A DNA stretch of 64,000 bases from Modicisalibacter tunisiensis (GTDB lineage Bacteria > Pseudomonadota > Gammaproteobacteria > Pseudomonadales > Halomonadaceae), in assembly GCF_020148005.1 (NCBI RefSeq), contig NZ_JAGXFD010000001.1:1732556-1796555 (forward strand), written 5' to 3'. Position 1 is the first letter of the stretch; each line of letters begins with the position of its first letter. Both the position numbers and the translations under genes were made by a program. The notes under the pieces were generated by a model. It saw only the letters and a list, made by a program, of their open reading frames with translations, did no database searches and was not told the DNA's origin. Below, one piece after another: positions 1 through 8,169 of this stretch.

Positions 1-216
1 CGGAGGTCTCCGTAGCTGTGATGGCCGGGGCGGGCTGCCCGGCGGTCGTTACGCGTTGCGGGTTTCGTTCGGACACCGCTCGGAGGTGGTCGGGGAGGAC
101 CGGGCAGGGCGGTGCCGTGGATGCTGTCGAGAATGACACAAACGCTGCGGGCCGGGAAAGCCCGGCCCGCAGCGCGTCACGAGGACGTTAGCACGCAAAT
201 GGCTGGCTGCGAAGCC
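1..216. other. Intergenic region downstream of pepA
   Basis: No convincing gene is visible in the first 216 bases apart from the pepA terminator hairpin at 144-173. Related genomes often carry holC and valS downstream of pepA, but no holC-like reading frame can be recognised here. The window edge may cut off a neighbouring gene. Confidence 0.4.
144..173 (-). terminator. Hairpin terminator after pepA
   Basis: A perfect 13-bp stem (144-156 with 161-173) closes a 4-nt loop, 44 bases beyond the pepA stop codon. In the pepA direction it is followed only by a weak T-rich run (GTTTGTG). It is probably the transcription terminator of pepA. Confidence 0.6.
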
Positions 217-1734
217 TCACTCCTCTTCGGAGACGACCGACTCGGCCTCGCGATCCAGCAGGTACTGGGTCAACAGCCCCACCGGCCGGCCACTGGCGCC
301 CTTCTCCTTGCCGCTGCTCCAGGCGGTACCGGCGATGTCCAGATGCGCCCACGGGTAGTGGTCGGTGAAGCGCGAGAGGAAGCAACCGGCGGTAATGGTG
401 CCCGCCGGGCGCCCGCCGACGTTGGCCAGATCGGCGAAGTTGGAGTCCAGCTGCTCCTGATACTCGTCCCACAGCGGCAGGTGCCAGGCGCGGTCCCAGG
501 CGGTCTCGCCGGCGTCGAGCAGGTCGAGCGCCAGGTCGTCGTCGTTGGCCATCAGGCCGGTGGCGTGATGGCCCAGCGCGATGATGGCGGCACCGGTGAG
601 GGTGGCGATGTCGACCACGCTGGCCGGCGTGAAGCGCTCGGCATAGGTCAGGGCGTCGCACAGCACCAGGCGACCCTCGGCGTCGGTGTTGAGCACTTCC
701 ACCGACAGCCCCTTGAGGGTCTTGATGATGTCGCCGGGCTTGGTGGCGCGGCCATCGGGCATGTTCTCGGCGCTGGCGACGATCGCCACCAAGTTGATCT
801 TCGGGCGGATGGCAAGAACCGACTTGACGGTACCGAACACGCTGGCGGCACCGCACATGTCGAACTTCATCTCGTCCATGCCCGCGCCGGGCTTGAGCGA
901 GATGCCACCGGAATCGAAGGTGATGCCCTTGCCGACCAGCACGTGGGGGGCTTCCTCGGGGTCCTCGGCGCCCTGGTACTTCATGACGATCAGCCGCGAG
1001 GGTTCATCACTGCCGCGACCCACGGAGAGCAGCGAGTGGGCGCCCAGTTCCTCCAGGGCGGCCTCGTCGAGGATCTCGACGCTCAGCGCGCCGGCGGAGG
1101 TCTTGCCGAGCTCCTCGGCCTGGGCGGCAAGGTAGCGGGGCGTGCAGACGTTGCCGGGCAGGTTGCCCAGGGTGCGGGCATAGTTGATGCCCTCGCCAAC
1201 GGCCTGGCCGACCTGTGCGCCCTGGCGGGCGGCGTCGGCCTCGGCGCTGTCGGTGACCAGCAGGCCGAGTTTGGCCAGCCGTGAGGCCGGGGCAGGCTCC
1301 GACTTGAACTCGGTGAAGCGATACAGGGCGCGCAGCGTGGCCTCGCCGACCATGCGGGCCTTCCAGGCCGCGTCGCGCTCATTGACCGGCACGTCGTTGA
1401 AGGCGACCACCGCCTCGTCGACGGGCAGCTTGGCCAGTGCCGGGAAGGTGGCATCGAGGGCCTTGCGGAAATTGCCCTCGTGGCACTTGTCGCGCTCGCC
1501 GAGGCCGACCAGCAGCAGGCGTTCGGCGGCCAGGCCCGGCGCGAAGGGAATCAACTGCACGTTGCCGAGCCCGGCGTCGAAGTCGCCGCGCTCGATCAGC
1601 TGGCCGATCAGCCGTTCGCTGGCGTCGTCGAGCTTGGCGGCGGCCGGGAGCAGGTCGCCGTCCTTGAACACCGGCACCACGAGACAGGCCGTCTCCACCT
1701 TGGCCGGATTGACGGTGAGAACAGAAAATTCCAT
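217..1734 (-). CDS. pepA: Leucyl aminopeptidase (aminopeptidase A, PepA)
   Basis: A cytosolic M17 di-metal aminopeptidase of 505 residues, matching the usual length of about 500. It removes N-terminal residues from peptides, and in E. coli PepA also acts as a DNA-binding accessory factor. The family metal and catalytic residues are visible: VGKGITFDSGG supplies K269 and D274, D292 follows, and NTDAEGRL supplies D351, E353 and R355. The ATG at 1734 was chosen because GGAGAC precedes it and the protein then begins MEFSVLTVN as in homologues. An in-frame upstream extension looks non-coding. It is divergent from lptF, which is the conserved proteobacterial arrangement. Confidence 0.96.
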   Translation of the reverse strand: MEFSVLTVNPAKVETACLVVPVFKDGDLLPAAAKLDDASERLIGQLIERGDFDAGLGNVQLIPFAPGLAAERLLLVGLGERDKCHEGNFRKALDATFPALAKLPVDEAVVAFNDVPVNERDAAWKARMVGEATLRALYRFTEFKSEPAPASRLAKLGLLVTDSAEADAARQGAQVGQAVGEGINYARTLGNLPGNVCTPRYLAAQAEELGKTSAGALSVEILDEAALEELGAHSLLSVGRGSDEPSRLIVMKYQGAEDPEEAPHVLVGKGITFDSGGISLKPGAGMDEMKFDMCGAASVFGTVKSVLAIRPKINLVAIVASAENMPDGRATKPGDIIKTLKGLSVEVLNTDAEGRLVLCDALTYAERFTPASVVDIATLTGAAIIALGHHATGLMANDDDLALDLLDAGETAWDRAWHLPLWDEYQEQLDSNFADLANVGGRPAGTITAGCFLSRFTDHYPWAHLDIAGTAWSSGKEKGASGRPVGLLTQYLLDREAESVVSEEE

Positions 1735-1937
1735 GGCGTCTCCACAGGGCTGGGGGTACTGACGGGGATCGCCGCCCGTGACGAGACAGCGCCCCGGGGA
1801 ATCGGGATAATGCCGGCGGCGTCGAGCGCGGCCGGCCGAATTCCCAGTGTACGCAAAGCGCTGCGGCATTGCATGGACGTCGTGAGCGCGCCGGCGACGG
1901 GACGTGCTATCGTAAACGCGCCCTGAGGGAGACCGCT

Positions 1938-3017
1938 TTGATTATCTTTCGTTATCTGATTCGCGAAATCCTGATCACCATGGCGGCCGTCGCCGGCGTG
2001 CTGTTGCTGGTGATCATGGGCAGTCGCTTCATCCGTTATTTCTCGGATGCCGCCGCCGGCGAGATTCCGGTCAGCCTACTGGGTACGCTGATGCTGCTGC
2101 ACATGCCCAGCTTTCTCGAGCTGATCCTGCCGCTGGCGTTCTTTCTCGGCATCCTGCTGGCCTACGGCCAGCTCTATCTCAACAGCGAGATTACCGTGCT
2201 CGTCGCCTGCGGGGTCAGCCCCAACCGGCTGCTCAAGGTGACCATGCTGCCGGCGCTGCTGGTCACGCTGCTGGTGGCGGCGTGCAGCCTGTGGCTGACC
2301 CCCACGGGGGCGCGCCAGAACGCCATGCTGATCGAGGAGCAGCAGAGCCGCCTGGATTTCTCGGCCCTGCAGCCCGGGCGCTTTCAGGACTTCGGCGACG
2401 GCCGCACGGCCTACACCCGCGACTTCAACGACGACAAGACGCGCATGCAGGACGTGTTCATCAGCGAGCGCCAGCGGCGCGGCGACGGCACCCCGGAAAC
2501 CGTGGTGACGCGTGCCGAGGGCGGCTACCAGACCACCGATCCCGATACCGGCAGTCGCTTCTTGGTGCTGAAGAACGGCCGGCGTTACAGCGTCGCGCCG
2601 GGGCGCAACGTGGCCGAGCGCCTGGACTTCGAGACCTATGCCGTGCGGCTGTCGCGGGCCGCCGAGATGGCCACCCTCGACGATGCCAGGTACGCCTCGA
2701 CACCGACGCTGATCGCGCGTGGCGACGTCCAGGCCCAGGCCCAGCTGCAGTGGCGCGCGAGCCTGCCGCTGATGGTGCCCATCCTCACGCTGCTGGCGCT
2801 GCCGCTGTCGCGGGTCAATCCCCGCCAGGGCCGCTTCGCCCGGCTGCTGCCGGCGATCTTCCTGCACATCAGCTACCTGAGCCTGCTGCTGGCCGCGCTG
2901 GATGCCATCGGCCGCGGCTCGTTGTCGCCGACGATCGGCATGTGGCCCATCCATCTCGGCTACCTGCTGCTGGGGCTGTGGCTGACCCGACGTTCGCAAC
3001 TGGCGGGAGGACGCTGA
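1938..3017 (+). CDS. lptF: LPS export ABC transporter permease LptF
   Basis: An inner-membrane permease of 359 residues that, with LptG and the ATPase LptB2, extracts lipopolysaccharide from the inner membrane and passes it to LptC and LptA. Membrane segments lie near residues 10-35, 50-80 and 95-120 and in the C-terminal 90 residues. A soluble periplasmic domain separates them (about residues 130-250). The start is a TTG at 1938 preceded by GAGGGAGA. It gives the typical N-terminus MIIFRYLIREIL, whereas the upstream ATG at 1869 gives an implausible leader. The stop overlaps the lptG start by one base (TGATG). Confidence 0.93.
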   Translation: MIIFRYLIREILITMAAVAGVLLLVIMGSRFIRYFSDAAAGEIPVSLLGTLMLLHMPSFLELILPLAFFLGILLAYGQLYLNSEITVLVACGVSPNRLLKVTMLPALLVTLLVAACSLWLTPTGARQNAMLIEEQQSRLDFSALQPGRFQDFGDGRTAYTRDFNDDKTRMQDVFISERQRRGDGTPETVVTRAEGGYQTTDPDTGSRFLVLKNGRRYSVAPGRNVAERLDFETYAVRLSRAAEMATLDDARYASTPTLIARGDVQAQAQLQWRASLPLMVPILTLLALPLSRVNPRQGRFARLLPAIFLHISYLSLLLAALDAIGRGSLSPTIGMWPIHLGYLLLGLWLTRRSQLAGGR

Positions 3018-4081
3018 TGCTGGCCGATCGTTTCGACCGTTACCTCGCCCGCAACGTGCTGGGCGCCATCCTGGTGGTGCAACTGGTGCTGCTGGGGCTC
3101 GACCTGGTGATCAGCTTCATCAACGACCTCAACGACGTCGAGGGGGGCTACTCGACCCTCGACGTGCTGTTCTACCGCGGGCTGCAGCTGCCCTGGCGCT
3201 TCTACCAGTACGCGCCGGTGGCAGTGCTGATCGGCTCGCTGATCGGGCTGGGCAGCATGGCCTCGAGCAACGAGCTGACGGTGATTCGTGCCGCGGGACG
3301 TTCGCTGACGCGGATTCTCTGGGGGGCGATGAAGCCGCTCATCCTGATCGTCGCCATCCTGCTGCTGATCGCCGAGTTCGTCAGCCCGCGCACCGAGCAG
3401 TTCGCCAAGGCCTGGCGGCTGGAGCAGATGGAAGGCGCCGGGGCGGTGCTCAGCGAGCGTGGCGGCTGGCAGCGGGAAGGCGACGACTACTATCGCTTCG
3501 GGGCGATTCGGGCCGACGACACGGTGGTCGGCGTGACCCGCTACCACTTCGACGGCCAGCGGCTGCTCAGCGCCACTCAGGCCAGCCGGGCGGTCTGGCA
3601 GGGCGACCACTGGGAGCTCGAGAACGTCGATGTCACCCGTTTCACCGAGTCGGGCACCACCTCCCGCCATGCCCCCCGTCAGGCCTGGGACACCTCGCTC
3701 TCGCCGGCCCAGCTCAACCGTCTGCTGCGACCGGTCGACAGCCAGGCGCCCAGCGAGCTGTGGGCCTATGCACGCTACCTGCAGTCCCAGGGGCAGGCCG
3801 CCACCCAGCCGCTGCTCTATTTCTGGCAGAAGCTGCTGCTGCCGTTGACCCTGGCCTCGCTGGTGCTGGTCGCCGCCTCCTTCGTCTTCGGACCGCTGCG
3901 CAGCGTCGCCGCCGGCACACGGGTGTTCTACGGCGTGATCGTCGGCCTGTCGTTCAAGTACCTGCAGGACCTGCTGGCGCCGGCCTCCACGCTGTTCGGC
4001 TTCTCGCCGGTCTGGGCGGTGCTGGCGCCCACCCTGGGCTGCGTGGCGCTGGGGCTGTACCTGCTGCGCCGCAGCGGCTGA
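3017..4081 (+). CDS. lptG: LPS export ABC transporter permease LptG
   Basis: The 354-residue partner of LptF in the LptB2FG complex. It begins MLADRFDRYLARNVLGAI, has N-terminal and C-terminal membrane helices and a central periplasmic domain (about residues 130-250). The ATG overlaps the lptF stop codon, so the two subunits are translationally coupled. A much longer open frame extends back to 2282 inside lptF but is only the alternative frame of that gene. This is the standard lptFG pair. Confidence 0.95.
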   Translation: MLADRFDRYLARNVLGAILVVQLVLLGLDLVISFINDLNDVEGGYSTLDVLFYRGLQLPWRFYQYAPVAVLIGSLIGLGSMASSNELTVIRAAGRSLTRILWGAMKPLILIVAILLLIAEFVSPRTEQFAKAWRLEQMEGAGAVLSERGGWQREGDDYYRFGAIRADDTVVGVTRYHFDGQRLLSATQASRAVWQGDHWELENVDVTRFTESGTTSRHAPRQAWDTSLSPAQLNRLLRPVDSQAPSELWAYARYLQSQGQAATQPLLYFWQKLLLPLTLASLVLVAASFVFGPLRSVAAGTRVFYGVIVGLSFKYLQDLLAPASTLFGFSPVWAVLAPTLGCVALGLYLLRRSG

Positions 4082-4130
4082 CCCGGCCCGCCTCGCGCGG
4101 TCGGCCCCCGGCCCTGACCTGATAGCCGGC

Positions 4131-4162
4131 CCTCATCGTCATGATCGTTTTTGACGATGAGG
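4131..4162. repeat. Inverted repeat upstream of bfd
   Basis: CCTCATCGTCA (4131-4141) pairs perfectly with TGACGATGAGG (4152-4162) across a 10-nt loop. There is no trailing T-run on either strand, so it is not a clear terminator for lptG. It could still end lptFG transcription or act as a regulatory site for bfd. Confidence 0.6.
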
Positions 4163-4174
4163 GTTGCGGAGACA

Positions 4175-4207
4175 TATGCGAATCATTTACATTCGATATC
4201 GCATTAC
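4175..4207. promoter_or_regulatory. Possible Fur-type operator before bfd
   Basis: The AT-rich stretch GCGAATCATTTACATTCG, followed by GATATCGCATT, resembles the degenerate repeats of GATAAT/ATTATC seen in Fur boxes and lies just upstream of bfd. In enterobacteria bfd is repressed by Fur in iron-replete cells. The match is approximate, so this is an inference. Confidence 0.4.
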
Positions 4208-4223
4208 CCAGCGAGGTGTGATC

Positions 4224-4427
4224 ATGTACGTATGTCTCTGCAAGGGCGTTTCCGATCGGGCCATCCGCCAGGCCGTGGACGAGGGCGCGCGCAACTGGCG
4301 TGAGGTGCGCGAGCGGACCGGCTGTGCCACGCAGTGCGGCAAGTGCGCCTGCATGGGCAAGGCGATCACCCGCGATACCCTGGCGCGGCAGGCCGAGTGC
4401 GAGCCGAGCCTGGCCTACGCGATCTAG
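4224..4427 (+). CDS. bfd: Bacterioferritin-associated ferredoxin (Bfd)
   Basis: A 67-residue [2Fe-2S] ferredoxin that delivers electrons to bacterioferritin so that stored Fe3+ is released as Fe2+. The four cluster ligands are in the family positions: C4 and C6 in MYVCLCKGV, then C38 and C41 in QCGKCAC. Additional cysteines lie at 34 and 43. The ATG at 4224 gives the conserved N-terminus; the earlier ATG at 4164 adds 20 unrelated residues from the Fur-like region. Bacterioferritin itself follows 172 bp downstream, which supports the pairing. Confidence 0.93.
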   Translation: MYVCLCKGVSDRAIRQAVDEGARNWREVRERTGCATQCGKCACMGKAITRDTLARQAECEPSLAYAI

Positions 4428-4599
4428 TCGAGACTGCTTGACGTTGCCATCCGTCATTTCATGGCACTTGGGAATCGTGTGTAACCTGTTGGTCTGATTG
4501 GACTTTTTTTACCCTGTCAGCAATACTGGAAGCCAATCGACCGCGGTCGGCGGCGTACCGCTGTGCCCGTGACACAACAAGGCTTGCAAGGAGATTCCC

Positions 4600-5076
4600 A
4601 TGAAAGGCGACGTCAAGGTCATCGAGTACCTGAACACCGTGCTCGGCAACGAGCTGGTGGCGATCAACCAGTACTTCCTGCATGCCAAGATGTACAAGGA
4701 CTGGGGCCTGAAGGCGCTGGCCAAGTGGGAGTACGACGAGTCGATCGAGGAGATGCGCCATGCCGACGAGCTGATCGAGCGCATCCTGTTCCTCGAGGGC
4801 CTGCCCAACCTTCAGGACCTGGGCAAGCTGCGCATCGGCGAGGATACCCGCGAGATGCTCGAGAGCGATCTGGCCCTGGAACACCAGGCACGCGGCGACC
4901 TGCTGGATGCCATTACCCACTGCGAGCAGGTGCGCGACTACGTCAGCCGTGACCTGTTCCGCAAGATCCTCGACGACGAGGAGGAGCATATCGACGCCCT
5001 CGAGACCGAACTCGGCCTGATCGACAAGGTGGGCATCGAGAACTACCTGCAGAAGCAGATGCACGACGCCGGCTGA
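4600..5076 (+). CDS. bfr: Bacterioferritin (heme-containing iron store)
   Basis: A 158-residue bacterioferritin subunit that forms a 24-mer cage storing iron as ferric mineral. The dinuclear ferroxidase ligands are all at canonical positions (E18, E51, H54, E94, E127, H130), and the heme-ligating M52 is present, so this is a heme-binding Bfr rather than a non-heme ferritin. A clear AAGGAG lies before the ATG. It follows bfd and is closed by a strong hairpin terminator. Confidence 0.96.
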   Translation: MKGDVKVIEYLNTVLGNELVAINQYFLHAKMYKDWGLKALAKWEYDESIEEMRHADELIERILFLEGLPNLQDLGKLRIGEDTREMLESDLALEHQARGDLLDAITHCEQVRDYVSRDLFRKILDDEEEHIDALETELGLIDKVGIENYLQKQMHDAG

Positions 5077-5101
5077 ACCACCGAGGATGGGCCGTGCAAC
5101 G

Positions 5102-5130
5102 ACGAAGGCGCCCCGCGGGGCGCCTTCGTT
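5102..5130. terminator. Bidirectional terminator between bfr and purK
   Basis: A perfect 13-bp GC-rich stem (5102-5114 with 5117-5129) with a 2-nt loop sits between the convergent bfr and purK genes, so it can serve both. A GTTTTTT run lies at 5145-5151. An 8-bp unit (CGGCGCTC) is repeated three times at 5152-5175, next to the purK stop. Confidence 0.75.
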
Positions 5131-5180
5131 GCGTTCGGGGCGGCGTTTTTTCGGCGCTCCGGCGCTCCGGCGCTCCGGCG

Positions 5181-6272
5181 TCAGCCCAGCTCGTTGACCA
5201 GCAGCGCCTCGACGGCGGCGATGCGCTCGGCGAGCTGCGCCTCGTCGGCGGCCAGCACCGTCACATGGCCGATCTTGCGTCCCGGGCGCGGCGCCTTGCC
5301 GTAGTCGTGCCAGCGGGTGCCGGGAATGGCGAGTACCGCGTCGCGCTCGGGCAGGGTACCGATGACGTTGAGCATGGCGCAGGGGACCAGCCGCGCGGTG
5401 TCGCCCAGCGGCAGGCCGGCGATGGCGCGCAGGTGGTTCTCGAACTGGCTGGTCACCGCGCCCTCGATGCTCCAGTGGCCGGAGTTGTGCACCCGCGGGG
5501 CGATCTCGTTGGCCAGCAGGCCATCGCCGGCGACGAAGAACTCGAAGGCCATCACGCCGACGTAGTCCAGGCGCTCCATCACCCGCCGGGCGTAGTCCTC
5601 GGCGCGTGCCTGCTGCGGATGCCCGGGCTGCGGCACCGAGCAGTGCAGCATGCCCTGACGATGCTCGTTGCGCGCCAGCGGCCACACGCGCACCTCGCCA
5701 TCGCGACCGCGCACGGCGATCACCGAGACCTCGTGGTCGAAGTCGATGAAGCCTTCCAGCACCATCGGCACGCCGCCCAGCTCGGCGAAGGCGCCCGCGA
5801 CGTCGCCGGCCTCGCGCAGCATCTTCTGGCCCTTGCCGTCGTAGCCCAGGGTGCGGGTCTTGAGCACCGCGGGCAGGCCGATGTCGCCCACCGCGGCGTC
5901 GAGATCGGCCTGGCTGTCGATCGCCGCCACCGGGGGGAGCGGGATGTCGAGATCGCGGAACAGGGTCTTCTCGGCCCAGCGGTCGCGGGCCGTGGCCAGC
6001 GCCTGCGCGGGCGGGAAGGCCGGGCGTTCGTCGGCGAGGCGGGCGACCACCTCGGCGTCGATGTTCTCGAACTCGAAGGTGATCACGTCGCTGACCGCGA
6101 TCAGTCGCTCGCGGGCGGCGGCGTCGTCCCAGGCGGCGCGCAGGTGGTCGCCGTGGAGTGCGGCGCAGGGCGCCTCGCCGGGGTCGAGGAAGGTGAAGCG
6201 GGCGTCGAAGCCGGCGCCGGCTTCGGCAAGCATGCGGCCCAGCTGGCCGCCACCGACGATACCGATACGCAT
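5181..6272 (-). CDS. purK: 5-(carboxyamino)imidazole ribonucleotide synthase (PurK)
   Basis: An ATP-grasp enzyme of 363 residues that carboxylates AIR to N5-CAIR using bicarbonate and ATP in de novo purine synthesis. The N-terminus MRIGIVGGGQLGRML is the family signature, and the ATP-grasp core contains VLKTRTLGYDGKGQ. The ATG at 6272 was chosen by homology. An in-frame GTG at 6278 overlaps the purE stop (GTGA) and sits nearer a GGGAG, so two extra residues are possible. purE and purK are coupled. Confidence 0.94.
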   Translation of the reverse strand: MRIGIVGGGQLGRMLAEAGAGFDARFTFLDPGEAPCAALHGDHLRAAWDDAAARERLIAVSDVITFEFENIDAEVVARLADERPAFPPAQALATARDRWAEKTLFRDLDIPLPPVAAIDSQADLDAAVGDIGLPAVLKTRTLGYDGKGQKMLREAGDVAGAFAELGGVPMVLEGFIDFDHEVSVIAVRGRDGEVRVWPLARNEHRQGMLHCSVPQPGHPQQARAEDYARRVMERLDYVGVMAFEFFVAGDGLLANEIAPRVHNSGHWSIEGAVTSQFENHLRAIAGLPLGDTARLVPCAMLNVIGTLPERDAVLAIPGTRWHDYGKAPRPGRKIGHVTVLAADEAQLAERIAAVEALLVNELG

Positions 6273-6274
6273 GA

Positions 6275-6781
6275 TCACTGGTCTCCCTGGTCCTGCGGGC
6301 GCGGGTCGGGGGCGTCGAGCACGGCCCGGGTCTGTTCGGCGCGATACGCCTCGAGGCGTTCGCGGATCTCGGGGTACTTGTTGCCGAGCATCGCCGCGGC
6401 CAGCAGCGCGGCATTGACCGCGCCGGCGCGGCCGATCGCCAGGGTACCGGTGGGGATGCCGGCGGGCATCTGGACGATCGACAGCAGCGAGTCGACGCCG
6501 CTGAGCATGCTCGACTGCACCGGCACGCCGAGCACCGGCAGCACGGTCTTGGCGGCGGCCATGCCGGGCAGATGAGCGGCGCCGCCGGCCCCGGCGATGA
6601 TCACCTCGAGGCCGCGCTCGGCGGCGCTGCCGGCGTAGTCGAACAGCAGATCCGGGGTGCGGTGGGCGGACACCACCTGCACCTCATGCTCGATGCCCAG
6701 CCTGTCGAGGGTCTCGGTGGTGTGGCACAGGGTCGACCAGTCGGACTTCGACCCCATGATGACGCCTACCAGTGCGCTCAT
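6275..6781 (-). CDS. purE: N5-carboxyaminoimidazole ribonucleotide mutase (PurE)
   Basis: A 168-residue class I PurE that converts N5-CAIR, the PurK product, to CAIR. The signature [14 protein letters not shown] starts at residue 5, and the conserved SAHRTPD motif follows at about residue 45. The ATG at 6781 follows GGGGAAAAGAGC. Longer readings upstream run into the promoter and are not coding. Its stop abuts purK. Confidence 0.95.
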   Translation of the reverse strand: MSALVGVIMGSKSDWSTLCHTTETLDRLGIEHEVQVVSAHRTPDLLFDYAGSAAERGLEVIIAGAGGAAHLPGMAAAKTVLPVLGVPVQSSMLSGVDSLLSIVQMPAGIPTGTLAIGRAGAVNAALLAAAMLGNKYPEIRERLEAYRAEQTRAVLDAPDPRPQDQGDQ

Positions 6782-6907
6782 GCTCTTTTCCCCTTGCGGC
6801 GTCGGGCCGTTGCCGACGGGACCGTAACCGGGGCCGGCGGCCGGGACGCGCTCGCTCGTCTGTGGATGATCCGGGCGGGGCGCGCAGGCCCCGCGAAGCA
6901 GGCGCCG

Positions 6908-6916
6908 GATTATAGC
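6908..6916 (-). promoter_or_regulatory. Extended -10 promoter of purEK
   Basis: On the minus strand TGCTATAAT lies about 125 bases upstream of the purE start: an extended -10 (TGC) with a perfect TATAAT. No good -35 is visible. Confidence 0.55.
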
Positions 6917-6978
6917 ATCGCGGCGCCCTCGGGGCATGCCGTCGGGGTCTGGATGCAGGGCAATCGCCGTTGACTCTG

Positions 6979-7079
6979 ATGAGGGCGCCGGGGGCAGGTT
7001 GAAGAGGGGGTCCTACGCCATGGATGGCGTAGGTAGCGCCCAGGGAAGGGGTCACAGCGCCCCCTAGCAGACCTGCCGA
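6979..7079 (-). repeat. Dispersed intergenic palindromic element, copy A
   Basis: Read on the minus strand this is one of three related elements in the window (others at 9067-9174 and 26716-26826). The shared core is GGGGCGCTGT, then CCCTTCCCTGGGCGCTACCT, a hairpin, CCCCC and a C-rich tail. In this copy the hairpin arms are CCTACGCC (7012-7019) and GGCGTAGG (7026-7033). Outside them AGGGGG pairs with CCCCCT, and GGCAGGT pairs with ACCTGCC. The surrounding 6782-7124 gap holds no gene. Confidence 0.8.
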
Positions 7080-7124
7080 CGGATCAGACCGAGTCATGTT
7101 GCAGCTATCTACATAGCCCTGGAC

Positions 7125-7358
7125 CTAGATGAAAGAGGCCTCGAGCTCGAAGCGCGGCACCGGCTCGCCGGCGACCTCGACGGTTTCGCTGAACATCGAA
7201 AGCGGCCTGACCCACAGGCCGTAATCGCCGTAGAGCGCCCGGTAGACCACCAGCGGCTCCTCGGTCTCGCTGTGATGGGCCACGCCGAGCACCTCGTAGG
7301 TCTGCCCCTTGTAGTGACGGTAGATGCCCGGCACCGGGTGGCTGGATTCACGAGACAT
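7125..7358 (-). CDS. DUF1653 domain protein
   Basis: A 77-residue protein with the DUF1653 pattern: GIYRHYKGQTYEVLGVA at residues 11-27, then VVYRALYGDYGLWVRP at about 37-52. Proteins of this family are small and soluble, and no biochemical function is established to my knowledge. The ATG overlaps the 3' end of tcdA by 11 bases (ATGTCTCGTGA), so it is the last gene of the truC-tcdA transcription unit. Confidence 0.85.
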   Translation of the reverse strand: MSRESSHPVPGIYRHYKGQTYEVLGVAHHSETEEPLVVYRALYGDYGLWVRPLSMFSETVEVAGEPVPRFELEASFI

Positions 7359-8169
7359 CGGCGCTCTCCTCGGTAATGGGTGTCGGGGCCGGGCGTGCGG
7401 CCAGCCTGGCCAGTACGCGTGCGGCGGCGGTGAAACCGAAGCTGCCGGTGACGAAGGTCGCCGCGCCGAAGCCGCTGGCGCAGTCGAGCCGGGTGGCCTC
7501 GCCGCTGCCCGGCTTCTGCAGGCAGACCTCGCCGTCGCTGCCCGGATAGACGAGCTGCTCGTCAGAATAGACGCATTCCACGCCGAAGCGGCGTTTCGGG
7601 TTGCGCGAGAAGCCGAAATCCCGGCGCAGCCGGGCGCGCACCTTGGCCAGCAACGGATCGTGCTCGGTGCGGGCCAGGTCGGCGACGCGGATGCGCGTGG
7701 GGTCGGTCTGGCCGCCGGCGGCGCCGGTGACGGTCAGGCCCAGCTTGCGGCGCTTGCACCAGGCGATCAGCGCGGCCTTGGCGACGACGCTGTCGATGGC
7801 GTCGACCACGTGGTCGGCGTCCTCGGGCAGGCGCTCGGCGAGATTGGTCGGGGTGACGAAGGCGGTGTCGGCGACGACCTCGATCCCGGGATGGATCGCC
7901 CGGCAGCGCTCGGCCAGCACCGCGACCTTGGGGCGGCCGATGGTGCCGTCCAGGGCGTGGAGCTGACGGTTGACGTTGGACACGCAGACGTCGTCCAGGT
8001 CGATCAGCGTCAGCCGGCCGATGCCGGCGCGGGCCAGCGCCTCCACCGTCCAGCTGCCGACACCGCCGACACCCACCACCACCACGTGAGCGTGGCGGAA
8101 GCGCTCGGCGGCCCGGGCGCCGTAGAGGCGACGGATGCCGCCGAAGCGAAGGTCGTAATCGTCGTTCAT
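7348..8169 (-). CDS. tcdA: tRNA threonylcarbamoyladenosine dehydratase (TcdA)
   Basis: An E1-like (ThiF/MoeB fold) enzyme of 273 residues that uses ATP to cyclise t6A at tRNA position 37 to ct6A. The nucleotide-binding motif VVVGVGGVGSWTVEALAR lies at residues 29-46. The adenylation-domain pattern LIDLDDVCVSNVNRQ follows at 55-69. The ATG at 8169 follows GGAGACGCC and overlaps the truC stop as ATGA. The much longer open frame upstream is the shadow of truC. Confidence 0.93.
   Translation of the reverse strand: MNDDYDLRFGGIRRLYGARAAERFRHAHVVVVGVGGVGSWTVEALARAGIGRLTLIDLDDVCVSNVNRQLHALDGTIGRPKVAVLAERCRAIHPGIEVVADTAFVTPTNLAERLPEDADHVVDAIDSVVAKAALIAWCKRRKLGLTVTGAAGGQTDPTRIRVADLARTEHDPLLAKVRARLRRDFGFSRNPKRRFGVECVYSDEQLVYPGSDGEVCLQKPGSGEATRLDCASGFGAATFVTGSFGFTAAARVLARLAARPAPTPITEESADVS

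Noticed and set aside
2282-4081. A 599-codon open frame spanning lptF and lptG.
   Set aside because: Its first 245 codons are the alternative frame of lptF; the LptG start at 3017 is clear from homology and coupling.
5152-5180. Three tandem copies of CGGCGCTC after the bfr terminator.
   Set aside because: Too short and local to mean more than slippage in GC-rich DNA; no CRISPR-like spacing is present.
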